This document shows, one piece after another, positions 32,873 through 41,291 of a DNA stretch of 49,766 nucleotides. Numbering within the stretch: the first letter of the stretch is position 1; each line of letters starts with the position of its first letter. Location of the stretch: positions 1-49,766 of the forward strand of contig JAYVZE010000033.1 in assembly GCA_043783625.1 (NCBI GenBank). Reading direction: 5' to 3'. A program made the position numbers and the translations under genes. The stretch is from JAFDVL01 sp043783625 (lineage in GTDB: Bacteria > Acidobacteriota > Blastocatellia > RBC074). The notes under the pieces are model-generated. The model did not search any database. It was not told where the DNA came from and was given only the letters and a program-made list of their open reading frames with translations.

Positions 32873-35800
32873 TTACTTGTGAATCACAATGCTGCCTCCG
32901 CCCAACACTGTCGTCGGATCATCGCTATCCGGCGCGTTCAGTTGGTTGTCGTAAACCAGCCCGCCACCTGCGTTGTTCCAGATGCGGATGCGGAACTTGT
33001 CCGAGCCGCCGCCGCCGTTCACCTGCCCGTCAATCGCCGTCAGCATGAAGCGGTAATCGCCCGCATTGTTGATCTTGCCGGAGCCTTTGTATTGCGCCCG
33101 CGCGCCAGCAATGACCATCCATTCGTAGACAGTGCTGCTGAAGTTCAGATTGCCCGCCTTGAATTGGAACTCGGTGTTGCCGGTCGGCACGCTGTTGCCG
33201 TTCTGGTACTTCGAGACGAAGCCGAAGTTGGCCTTGCCCGTCAGCGCCGGATTGACGACGTATGCGCCCACCGGTGAATTGATCCAGCCGCCGCCTGTCA
33301 CGAAGCCCGCGCTCGGATCGTAGATCACGACTAGCGCCGATAACTGATCCGTGCCGATGGTCGTCGCCGAACCAGACCCGCCGCAGTTGTTGCTCACCGT
33401 CAACGTCACCAGATAGACACCCGCTGTCGTGAAACTCTGCGTCACGCTGGACGAACCCGGCGTCGCGCCCGCAGGCTCGACGACCGTGCCCGCCGCCGTG
33501 ACCGCCGGTGGCGTGGCGCTCTCGAACTTCCAATTCGCCGTATGCATCGTGCCGGCCAGATCGGTGAACGTGCCGGTGAAATTGATCGGCGTGCCTACCT
33601 GATAGATCGCGCCGCTGGTCGGGCCAGTGATGGCTGGCACAGGCTTCGGCGCATTGACCGTCACTGTCGCTGTGCAAGTGGCGCTGCCGCCGTTGCCATC
33701 GTCCACCGTCAGCGTGACCGTGTGTGTGCCCACCGCGTAAGGCCCGGCAGGCGTTTGCATAATTGTCAGTGAGTCGCCGTCAGGATCGCTCGAACCGTTG
33801 TTGATGTCGGCGTTGGCGGTACACGTCGCGTCCGCTGTCACCGTGACGTTTTGGGCCAGTGCGACGGGCGGACGGTTGACCTTCAGCGAGAGATTGCGGC
33901 TGCCCGTGCAACCGTACTTATCCGTCACGTTGAAGGTGAGCGAGAAATCGCCGGGCGCGGTTGGCGTGCCCGCAAGCTGGCCGCTGGTGAAGCTCATCCC
34001 CGTTGGCAAAGTGCCCGTCAGGTTGATCGTGTAAGGCGTATTCCCGCCGCTCGCCGTGATGGTTTGCGCGGGATAGGCCGTGCTGATTTGCGCAATCGGC
34101 AATGATGACGGACTGACAATGATGGTCGGGCAGGAAATCACCAGCGTGTAGTTGTTGCTCATGCTGCAACCATAGGCATCGGTCGCCGTGATCGTGATGG
34201 GGAAGCTGCCTGATTGTGTCGGCGCGTCTGCCAATTGACCGCTCACAAAACTCATTCCCGTGGGCAAGGTTCCGCTCAGACTGTAACTCACGGTTCCGTT
34301 GCCACCCGTCGCGCTAAAAAGGGTGGGCAAGTAAGACAATCCCACCGTGCCAGCGGGAATGGTCGCGGGACTGAGTGTGATGGTCGGACAGTTGACAGTC
34401 AGCGTGGCCGCGTCAGACGTAACGTTGCCGCAAGCGCCGCTCACCACGACATCGTAATTGCCCGCGTCACTCAGCGTGACGAAGCTGATTGAGTAGCTGC
34501 TCGCATTCGCGCCGCCGATGGCCATGCCGCCCTTGCGCCATTGATAGCTCAAGCCCATGCCCGTCGCCGCCACCGAGAAGTTCATGCTCTGACCGACGAT
34601 CTTCGTCGCCCCCGCAGGCTGCGTCGAGATTGCGGTCGTGGCGTTGACTGTCAACGTTGCCGCCATCGAAGTCGCCGTGCCGCAAGCGCCGGTCACAACC
34701 ACATCGTAGCTGCCCGCGTCGCCAGCCACAGCCGCAGCGATGCTGAGCGTCGCGCCAGTCGCGCCGCCGATAGCCATGCCGCCTTTGCGCCATTGATAGC
34801 TCAAGCCCGTGCCCGTCGCGCCCACTGAGAAGCTCGCGGGTGAACTGGCGCACAACGTTAGACCGCTTGGCTGCGTGGTAATTGCCGGTGGCGTGCAAGG
34901 CGAAAGCGCAACCGTGAGGACTACATCATTACCGGTGCCGCCGGCATAGCTTATTTTCAAATCTTTGCCACTGCCCGCTACGTTGGTGGCAACCGTTGCT
35001 CCTTCCGCCAGTCCCGCAAAAGCACCGGTGACGGCGTCGGTCGAGTCGTTGTTGAGGATCACGAATGTCTGGCCGAGAGACAGCTCGCCAGCGGTCAGTC
35101 CGGCAAAGTTGAGCGACAAGGCCGCGTTGTTGATCGTCGCCGAGCCCGTAACGTTAAGTTGGTCGTAGCCATTGGCGTCTCCCGCGCCACCATTGCCAGC
35201 GATTTCGACAGCGAAATTCGAGCCGCTGGTGAAGTTCACATTGCTGGTGTTGAGTATGCCAACGCTTAGACCAGGCGCAACGAAGCCACCGGCGTTGACC
35301 GTAACCACGCGGTTCACGGTTCCCGTGCCGCCCAGTGTGCCCGTATTGTTGACCGAGACGCCGCCGCCCGCCGAAAGGGAACCGGTAACCAGCAGCTTGC
35401 CAGCGTTAACCGTGGTCGTTCCGGCGTAGGTGTTTGCGTAGGATAAAGTCAAAATGCCAGGCCCGTCTTTGACGATAGATCCGCCGTTCCAAAGCAATGC
35501 GGAAACAGCCAAATCGGTGGGGTCTGAACCAGCCGCCACATTGAAATTGAATGTCGCGGAGAGGTGGGTGTTTATCCCTGTATTTACGCCGATGATATTG
35601 TTTGTAGCGCCGCCATTCGTGGTAACGTTAGTCGGCCCAAAAAACACCGAGCCGCCGAATCCCAAAGCGCTGAAATCAAGCGTTCCTCCACCGGTCGCGT
35701 CAAACGTGAATGACTTGTTGGTGAAGTCGTAGCGATTCCCTTCGACGCGGAAAGTGGACGCTCCATTGATGGCAATAGCACCACCGTTGTAGGCAGTCAC

Positions 35801-36571
35801 AAATCCACTATTAAGGACGAGCGTTCCAGCATTGACGGTTGTTGTTCCCGTGTAGGTATTTGACCCGGGGACACCGCCTATGTAATTTGTATTGGCTGGG
35901 CTGGAGAGCGTGAGCCTACCCGTCCCGCCTTTTATGAGCGATGCACCCGTTCCTGAAATGATGCCAGAGATGATGCTGCTTGTGCCTGTGACGTTGACCG
36001 TCAGCGCGCTGCTGGTATTCAAGGGGATGGCGGCGGCGTTGAAATTCGTGCCGGTCACGCTGAGGCTGGGCAGCGTGCCTGTGAAGGCGCCGAGGTTGAT
36101 GGTGTCCGCGCTCGCGTTCACCGTGATGCTGGTGATGCCGGAGCGCGTAAGAGTACCCGAATCACCGAGGATGTCCGCCCCGCCATCCACGCTAAAGTTA
36201 CGCCCGGCGGCGGCAAACTTGATGTTGCCCGCGCTCGGCTGGGATACGGTTAGCGTGTCGGCAGTGCCCGACACATCGGTGACGACGATGTTCGTGGCCG
36301 TGGTCGTGACGGTGTAGTCGGCTGTGAAGAGCAGCGCGCTTGGCGGTGTGACAGTAGAGGCAGACGCACTCGATAGCGCCAGACTCCGCCTTGCGCCTGC
36401 CTTGAGACGCTCGACCTGTTGCGCAGTGGCTGGCTGATGCAGCCGTTCGCTCAAGCGCTGGCCGTATTCGCTGGCTCCGACGCGCCAACCGATCAGACTC
36501 AATCCAAGCACGCCCAGCACGAGGCCGAGCGATAATAATGTTTTCCGAGCAGTATTCATGCGGGTAGTCAT
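32873..36571 (-). CDS. Large modular secreted protein: autotransporter-type repeats, Ig-like, putative-Ig and PKD-like domains
   Basis: This 1232-residue protein starts at 36571, with GGAGG about ten bases upstream. A signal segment (about 10-28) is followed by a beta-helix part (about 70-560) with autotransporter-associated strand repeats such as NTYTGTTTVNAGTLVLNS and NTYAGTTTVNAGKLLVTGSL. Then come two near-duplicate Ig-like modules containing LSYQWRKGGMAIGGA, two putative-Ig modules with SGTLPTGMSFVSGQL and TGTLPTGMSFTSGQL, and a PKD/HYR-like module (DPDGDSLT). The C-terminal domain contains GFVTGGGWINSP and NTEFQFKAGNLNFSS, as in cell-surface proteins with a post-COAP-like end. It probably acts as a surface adhesin or matrix protein. 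No outer-membrane barrel is present. It is more GC-rich than genes to its left, as are its two neighbours to the right. Confidence 0.87.
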   Translation of the reverse strand: MTTRMNTARKTLLSLGLVLGVLGLSLIGWRVGASEYGQRLSERLHQPATAQQVERLKAGARRSLALSSASASTVTPPSALLFTADYTVTTTATNIVVTDVSGTADTLTVSQPSAGNIKFAAAGRNFSVDGGADILGDSGTLTRSGITSITVNASADTINLGAFTGTLPSLSVTGTNFNAAAIPLNTSSALTVNVTGTSSIISGIISGTGASLIKGGTGRLTLSSPANTNYIGGVPGSNTYTGTTTVNAGTLVLNSGFVTAYNGGAIAINGASTFRVEGNRYDFTNKSFTFDATGGGTLDFSALGFGGSVFFGPTNVTTNGGATNNIIGVNTGINTHLSATFNFNVAAGSDPTDLAVSALLWNGGSIVKDGPGILTLSYANTYAGTTTVNAGKLLVTGSLSAGGGVSVNNTGTLGGTGTVNRVVTVNAGGFVAPGLSVGILNTSNVNFTSGSNFAVEIAGNGGAGDANGYDQLNVTGSATINNAALSLNFAGLTAGELSLGQTFVILNNDSTDAVTGAFAGLAEGATVATNVAGSGKDLKISYAGGTGNDVVLTVALSPCTPPAITTQPSGLTLCASSPASFSVGATGTGLSYQWRKGGMAIGGATGATLSIAAAVAGDAGSYDVVVTGACGTATSMAATLTVNATTAISTQPAGATKIVGQSMNFSVAATGMGLSYQWRKGGMAIGGANASSYSISFVTLSDAGNYDVVVSGACGNVTSDAATLTVNCPTITLSPATIPAGTVGLSYLPTLFSATGGNGTVSYSLSGTLPTGMSFVSGQLADAPTQSGSFPITITATDAYGCSMSNNYTLVISCPTIIVSPSSLPIAQISTAYPAQTITASGGNTPYTINLTGTLPTGMSFTSGQLAGTPTAPGDFSLTFNVTDKYGCTGSRNLSLKVNRPPVALAQNVTVTADATCTANADINNGSSDPDGDSLTIMQTPAGPYAVGTHTVTLTVDDGNGGSATCTATVTVNAPKPVPAITGPTSGAIYQVGTPINFTGTFTDLAGTMHTANWKFESATPPAVTAAGTVVEPAGATPGSSSVTQSFTTAGVYLVTLTVSNNCGGSGSATTIGTDQLSALVVIYDPSAGFVTGGGWINSPVGAYVVNPALTGKANFGFVSKYQNGNSVPTGNTEFQFKAGNLNFSSTVYEWMVIAGARAQYKGSGKINNAGDYRFMLTAIDGQVNGGGGSDKFRIRIWNNAGGGLVYDNQLNAPDSDDPTTVLGGGSIVIHK

Positions 36572-36931
36572 AACGTTTCCTCCATCGAAACAATCGAACG
36601 GGGTTTAGGAATAAACGAGCAGCGACAAGCCAGTTTTTGGCGCCCCAGCATCCTTGTGGGCACAATACCGCCAAGCCAGCGGCGCCCCCCTCAGCCTTTC
36701 AGTGTTGGCAAAAAGGTGCGGCCAGCAGGCAGGCGAGCACTTGGGATGTCATTGCTAATTCTGTGCTGTCGGAAGTAAACGCGAGAACGGCAGGCAAAAC
36801 CTCTAACGGTTAGCAACGTTATTTTCCGGCGTGGTTAACAATACGTGGCTATTGCGGATAGGTTGCGGTAATCTCAATCGAATTGAATCAGACAATTCGT
36901 ACTGAAACGCGGACTAAATTCCGCCCCCTCT
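36572..36931. promoter_or_regulatory. Divergent intergenic region between the modular protein and the sigma factor
   Basis: This 360-base stretch separates two divergent genes and must hold promoters for both; I see no convincing -35/-10 pair. At 36645-36663 it contains CCAGCATCCTTGTGGGCAC, similar to the arm of the repeat at 6244-6308 and perhaps a worn copy. An imperfect inverted repeat CTAACGGTTAG lies at about 36812-36822. No gene is supported here. The sigma factor has no visible ribosome-binding site before its ATG at 36932. Confidence 0.35.
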
Positions 36932-37498
36932 ATGGATGAAACACCGACAGAAGTTACACAATTGCTTGCTACCCAGGGTAGTGGCGATCAGGCTGCGCTG
37001 GATCAGTTGATGCCAATCGTGTATGACGAGTTGCGGCGTCTCGCACGACGACATCTGGGACGTGAGCGGCACGGGCATACTCTGCAAACCACGGCACTGG
37101 TTAACGAAGCGTATTTGAAACTGGTAGATCAACATGCCGTGCAATGGGAAAACCGTGCGCAGTTTTTCGCGCTGGCCGCGCAAGCCATGCGGCGGATACT
37201 GGTGGATCACGCCCGTGGGCGGCAGTATCTGAAACGTGGTGGTGATGCTCAACAGGTCTCGCTGGATATGACATTAGTGGTTGCAAATGAACATGCGGCG
37301 GATGTGATTGCACTGGATGATGCGCTCCAGAGCCTCGCACAAATTGATGTCCGCAAATGTCGAATCGTGGAATTACGCTTCTTTGGCGGACTGAGCATTG
37401 AGGAAACGGCGCACGTCCTGGAGGTTTCACCCGGCACGGTGATGCGCGACTGGACGCTGGCGAAGGCATGGTTGCAACGCGAACTGGGGAAAGAGTAG
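36932..37498 (+). CDS. ECF-like RNA polymerase sigma factor (TIGR02999 type)
   Basis: This 188-residue protein carries region 2, PIVYDELRRLARRHLGRERHGHTLQTTALVNEAYLKLV, and continues with FFALAAQAMRRILVDHARGR. Both are hallmarks of the sigma factors widespread in Acidobacteria and Planctomycetes beside protein kinases. Region 4 ends the protein: VELRFFGGLSIEETAHVLEVSPGTVMRDWTLAKAWLQREL, with the helix-turn-helix that reads the -35 element. No anti-sigma gene follows. The receptor kinase 85 bases downstream is the likely control partner. The inferred targets include the divergent modular protein. Confidence 0.9.
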   Translation: MDETPTEVTQLLATQGSGDQAALDQLMPIVYDELRRLARRHLGRERHGHTLQTTALVNEAYLKLVDQHAVQWENRAQFFALAAQAMRRILVDHARGRQYLKRGGDAQQVSLDMTLVVANEHAADVIALDDALQSLAQIDVRKCRIVELRFFGGLSIEETAHVLEVSPGTVMRDWTLAKAWLQRELGKE

Positions 37499-37501
37499 GC
37501 A

Positions 37502-37561
37502 TAGCTGGTAGACAGTAGTCGGTAGCAGAACCCTAGCTTTTGCCCTACCGTCTACCAGCTA
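37502..37561. repeat. Inverted repeat between sigma factor and kinase (TAGCTGGTAGAC)
   Basis: TAGCTGGTAGAC (37502-37513) is complementary to GTCTACCAGCTA (37550-37561). The sequence around each arm keeps further similar words (GTAGTCGGTAG versus CTACTGCCTAC). It fills the 85-base gap between the two genes and could reduce read-through into the kinase. Confidence 0.6.
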
Positions 37562-37583
37562 CTGCCTACTCCCCGAATTATTT

Positions 37584-40500
37584 ATGCACCCCGATCAATG
37601 GCAACAAATTGACCAACTCTTTCACGCTGCCTTGGCGCTTGTCCCGCACGAGCGGGCAGCGTTTGTGGCGACGGCCAGTATGGGCGATGCCGGGTTGCAA
37701 CATGAAGTCGCTACGCTGTTGGCGGCGCACGAACAGCCCGGTGAGATTTGGGCGATTTCGGCTTCTGATCTCGCGGCGGACTGGTTCAACGAACAACCAC
37801 CGGAGCCGACGCTCAGCGGGCAACAAATCAGTCACTACCAAATTCAATCGTTATTGGGTCAAGGCGGAATGGGTGAGGTTTGGCGCGCCCATGATTCTCA
37901 CCTGAACCGTAATGTGGCGCTCAAAGTGTTGCCCGTTGCCTTCGCGCAAGACACCGACCGCTTGCGTCGCTTCGAGCAGGAAGCCCGCGCGATCTCAGCG
38001 CTCAATCATCCCAATATCATCACGATTCACGAGATTGGCCAGCAGGACGATCAACACTACATCATCACAGAATTTATTGACGGTGAATCGCTCCGTCAGC
38101 GTCTGCACAGCGCCCGCCTGACAGCGAGTGAAGCGATAGACATTACCCTCCAAATCGCGAGCGCTCTGGAGGCAGCGCATCACGCGGGAATTGTCCATCG
38201 TGACATCAAACCGGAGAACGTCATGCTCCGCACGGATGAATATGTGAAGGTGCTTGATTTCGGGCTGGCCAAACTGACAGGAGCGCGGAAGGCGGATTTC
38301 GGAACGCGGACGGAAGATGCCGAAACTTTAGTGCAACCTCCGTCGGCGAATCCGCAATCCACCACTCCCGGCATGATAATGGGGACGACTTCCTATATGT
38401 CGCCGGAACAGGCACGAGGCTTGGGCGTAGATGCACGTAGCGACATCTGGAGCCTCGGCTGCGTGCTCTATGAAATGGTCACGGGGCGCAGGGCGTTCGA
38501 GGGAGCGACCACAAGCGACATCATCGCAGCGATCTTGCAAAACGAGCCGCCACCAATCGAAGATTCAGTGCCATCACTTCCGGCAGAGCTGGAACACATT
38601 GTGCGAAAGGCATTAAGCAAAGATCAAGCCGTGCGCTACCAGTCGGTGAAGGACATGGCCCCGGACTTAAAGCGCCTGAAAAAACAGCTTGAGCTGACGA
38701 CAGAGACGGAGGAGTTAAAGGCACGAACATTGGCTCCCGCAACCAGCAGACTGGCGGTCAGCTCTGTGCCATCAAGTGCGGAGTACATCGTCAATAACAT
38801 AAAACAATCCAAGTTCGCAGCGCTTGCCGCGCTCATCCTACTCGCATTAGCAGCAGCGTTTTTCTTTTTCATGCGCAAGCCCGTCCTGACCGACAAAGAT
38901 ATAATTCTGCTGGCGGATTTCCAGAATACGACGGGCGAGGCGGTCTTTGATGGAACGCTCAATCAGGGCTTGGCGGTGCAGCTCGGACAATCACCGTTTT
39001 TGAGCCTTCTGCCGAAAGCGCGTGTACAGGAAACACTGCGCCTGATGGGACGCGGCACGGAGGAAATGATTACGCCGGACATCGCGCGCGAGATTTGCCA
39101 GCGACAAGGGATTAAGTCCTTTATCAATGGTTCGATTACGGCGCTCGGCAAAAATTATGTACTGACACTCGAAGCCGTCAACGCCAACACCGGCGCACCC
39201 ATTATCAGCGAGCAGAACGAAGCTGAGACGAAGGAACAGGTGCTGCGCACGTTGGGCAAAACAGCCACCAGTCTGCGCGAAAAACTCGGCGAGTCGCTCC
39301 CTTCAATCGCAAAATTCGATGCGCCGATTGAACAGGCGACGACTTCATCGCTCGAAGCACTGAAGGCGTATTCGCTGGCCATGGAGCAGTACGGTAAAGG
39401 AGTGATTGACGAAACAGTCGTGTCGCTTTATCGGCGCGCCATCGAACTTGATCCGAATTGCGCACTCTGTTACGGGAGTTTAGCCCGGCTTCAGTTCAAC
39501 ATTGGGCGGACCGAAGAAGCGGTCGCCTCGGCGACAAAAGCGTTTGAGTTACGCGAGCGGACAAGCGAAAACGAAAAGCTGTCTATCGCAGTTTTTTATT
39601 ACAAGGTTGTCACGCTCGATTTGAACAAAGCTATCGAAACCGGTGAATTATGGAAACGCACTTACCCGCGTTTCTGGCAGCCCTACCACTCGTTAGCCGA
39701 CCTCTATTACGAGGCGACGCAATACGAAAAAGCCGTCGAAAATGGGCGCGAAGCCATCCGCCTCAATCCCAATTTTGCCCCCGCTTATACCAATCCGGCA
39801 GGTGCACTTGTCTTGCTTAATCGCTTCGCGGAAGCCAAAGAGATTTACCGTCAAGCGATGGCCAACCATCTCGAACACATCGCCTATCACTTTTATCTTT
39901 TTTGGATTGCCTATTTTGAACGGGACGCGACGGCGATGCAGCAACAGATTGATTGGCTGCGAACCCATGACTATGAACACTGGGCTGTCGTCCTCGAATC
40001 GCAATGGGCAATGCTACAGGGACGGTGGCAGCAATCGTTGGAGCTTGCGCGCCGTGCGCGGGCAGAAGCCGAGAAACGCGGAGAAAAGAATATGGGCGCA
40101 TCAATTGTTGTCGGGAACGCGCACACGGCGGCACTGTTCGGCGCTTGCCGGACTGCCAAACAACGTGCCGCGCAGGTTCTGACACTGAGCGAAAACAACA
40201 GCCTGTTGTCTGACGCGGCGTTGACGCTGGCGCTGTGCGGAGAAGACCGTCAGGCGCTGAGAATCGCCGACGAACTCGCCGCGCGTTTTCCGAAAGACCC
40301 GGTGCTGAACGAACTGCGGCTGCCCACGGTGCGCGCTGCCGTCGAACTCCAGCGCGGGCGACCCGCTCAAGCCCTCGAATTGTTGCAAGCTACGAGACGC
40401 TATGAGGGTGATTACCTCTTCTTCGTCCCCTACCTGCGCGGACTGGCGCTGCTGCGTAAAGGCGAGAATGCGGCAGCCGTGGCCGAGTTTCAAAGCATAC

Positions 40501-40697
40501 GCGCACATCCGGGCTGGTTTCAGTGGACGCCATTAGTTCCGCTCTCGCACCTGTGGGAGGCGCACGCCCACGCACTCGCGGGTGATCCTGAACGAAGCCG
40601 CCAAGCCTACCGGGAGTTCTTCACTTTATGGAAAGATGCGGATGCCGATCTGCCAGTGTTGATTGAAGCGAAGAAGGAGTACGAGAAAATAAAGTGA
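37584..40697 (+). CDS. Receptor-like Ser/Thr protein kinase with periplasmic TPR domain
   Basis: This protein has 1037 residues. A short helical N-terminal domain (1-80) precedes the kinase domain (about 89-360), which has GQGGMGEVWRA, ATP-binding Lys114 in VALKVLP, catalytic Asp207 in HRDIKPEN, Asp225 in DFGLAK and GTTSYMSPEQARG in the activation segment. All catalytic residues are present. A membrane span lies at about 411-430 (FAALAALILLALAAAFFFFM). The outer part begins with a TolB/FlgO-like domain (DIILLADFQNTTGEAVFDGTLNQGL) and continues as TPR repeats to the end. It should sense something outside the inner membrane and phosphorylate cytoplasmic targets, perhaps the sigma factor encoded upstream. 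GC content is higher than in the 4-30 kb genes. Confidence 0.93.
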   Translation: MHPDQWQQIDQLFHAALALVPHERAAFVATASMGDAGLQHEVATLLAAHEQPGEIWAISASDLAADWFNEQPPEPTLSGQQISHYQIQSLLGQGGMGEVWRAHDSHLNRNVALKVLPVAFAQDTDRLRRFEQEARAISALNHPNIITIHEIGQQDDQHYIITEFIDGESLRQRLHSARLTASEAIDITLQIASALEAAHHAGIVHRDIKPENVMLRTDEYVKVLDFGLAKLTGARKADFGTRTEDAETLVQPPSANPQSTTPGMIMGTTSYMSPEQARGLGVDARSDIWSLGCVLYEMVTGRRAFEGATTSDIIAAILQNEPPPIEDSVPSLPAELEHIVRKALSKDQAVRYQSVKDMAPDLKRLKKQLELTTETEELKARTLAPATSRLAVSSVPSSAEYIVNNIKQSKFAALAALILLALAAAFFFFMRKPVLTDKDIILLADFQNTTGEAVFDGTLNQGLAVQLGQSPFLSLLPKARVQETLRLMGRGTEEMITPDIAREICQRQGIKSFINGSITALGKNYVLTLEAVNANTGAPIISEQNEAETKEQVLRTLGKTATSLREKLGESLPSIAKFDAPIEQATTSSLEALKAYSLAMEQYGKGVIDETVVSLYRRAIELDPNCALCYGSLARLQFNIGRTEEAVASATKAFELRERTSENEKLSIAVFYYKVVTLDLNKAIETGELWKRTYPRFWQPYHSLADLYYEATQYEKAVENGREAIRLNPNFAPAYTNPAGALVLLNRFAEAKEIYRQAMANHLEHIAYHFYLFWIAYFERDATAMQQQIDWLRTHDYEHWAVVLESQWAMLQGRWQQSLELARRARAEAEKRGEKNMGASIVVGNAHTAALFGACRTAKQRAAQVLTLSENNSLLSDAALTLALCGEDRQALRIADELAARFPKDPVLNELRLPTVRAAVELQRGRPAQALELLQATRRYEGDYLFFVPYLRGLALLRKGENAAAVAEFQSIRAHPGWFQWTPLVPLSHLWEAHAHALAGDPERSRQAYREFFTLWKDADADLPVLIEAKKEYEKIK

Positions 40698-40928
40698 GGT
40701 GGCGCTGGTCGCTGCCTCGCCTGGAACGCATGAACATTGGACTGCCCATACCTCGACCTTCCAGCATAGAGCATTCAGACTGAAGGGTTTTGCCTGCCTT
40801 TTCAATCTTCCAAACTGATTTCTTTTATTTTCATCAGGAACGACTACCAAACCACCTATCTAATTAAAAATGAAGCTTTTAACATGAGTTTGTAATAAGT
40901 TCGACGGAAATTGAAAAGAAGAAAATGA

Positions 40929-40957
40929 TTGACAACTTCTGTCTAAGAATGTTAATT
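40929..40957 (+). promoter_or_regulatory. Candidate promoter of the riboswitch-pil transcript
   Basis: TTGACA (40929-40934, perfect -35) is followed after 17 bases by TTAATT (40952-40957, a weak -10 with three matches). It lies about 130 bases upstream of the aptamer and is the best candidate in the gap 40698-41085, which otherwise holds no supported gene. Confidence 0.4.
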
Positions 40958-41085
40958 CTATCACTGTTTCGAGGAGTATCTTAGCTTCCCGGCTAAACCT
41001 CAAGACAGCCTTTCCAATCCTAAACAACCCAAACTGATGCCGATGATTCGGTAAACTATTGTTCTTTTCTTGAAAATACTGTCTG

Positions 41086-41161
41086 TTTCACCGAAAAGGC
41101 GTCTCCCGCGAGGAACGCAAAGCTGTGAAGATTCCGATCTTACTCAGTTGCCGAAGTGAAA
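41086..41161 (+). ncRNA. Cyclic di-GMP-I (GEMM) riboswitch aptamer, upstream of pilM
   Basis: The outer stem is TTTCAC (41086-41091) with GTGAAA (41156-41161). Between them come CCGAAAAGG, then a small hairpin region with CCGCGAGG, then ACGCAAAGC (41115-41123), which is the best-kept sequence of the GEMM motif. A 5-bp hairpin AAGAT/ATCTT with loop TCCG (41128-41141) follows, and then AGTTGCCG (41146-41153), matching the conserved GGYYRCCG segment. Size, element order and location before a type IV pilus operon all fit: c-di-GMP controls pili in many bacteria and this class often precedes pil genes. The hairpin just before ACGCAAAGC is less regular than the model, so a covariance search is the proper test. 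Next to it lies a second hairpin (41165-41202) that may be the expression platform. Confidence 0.8.
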
Positions 41162-41164
41162 TGA

Positions 41165-41202
41165 CGAAGCTGGCGACCTCTTGAAATTTCCCGCCCGCTT
41201 CG
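41165..41202 (+). promoter_or_regulatory. Hairpin directly after the aptamer, possible expression platform
   Basis: CGAAGC (41165-41170) pairs with GCTTCG (41197-41202), and GGCG (41172-41175) with CGCC (41192-41195), a 10-bp stem with one internal mismatch and a 16-base loop. It starts three bases after the aptamer. A run of six T occurs later, at 41239-41244, and CCTCGC (41229-41234) before it is complementary to GCGAGG inside the aptamer (41109-41114). Switching between these pairings could control termination. Confidence 0.45.
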
Positions 41203-41291
41203 CCGACCCACTCATTCCTTTGCTCTTCCCTCGCCTCATTTTTTAGTCTTTACCTTAATCTGCGCTGTCCCCAGCCGGTTTGGAGTTGTTC

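Noticed and set aside
33030..33677. Long antisense or alternate-frame reading frames inside the large surface-protein gene
   Set aside because: They are rich in His, Arg and Gly repeats, have no ribosome-binding site and lie wholly inside a well-supported gene; they arise from the GC-rich coding pattern.
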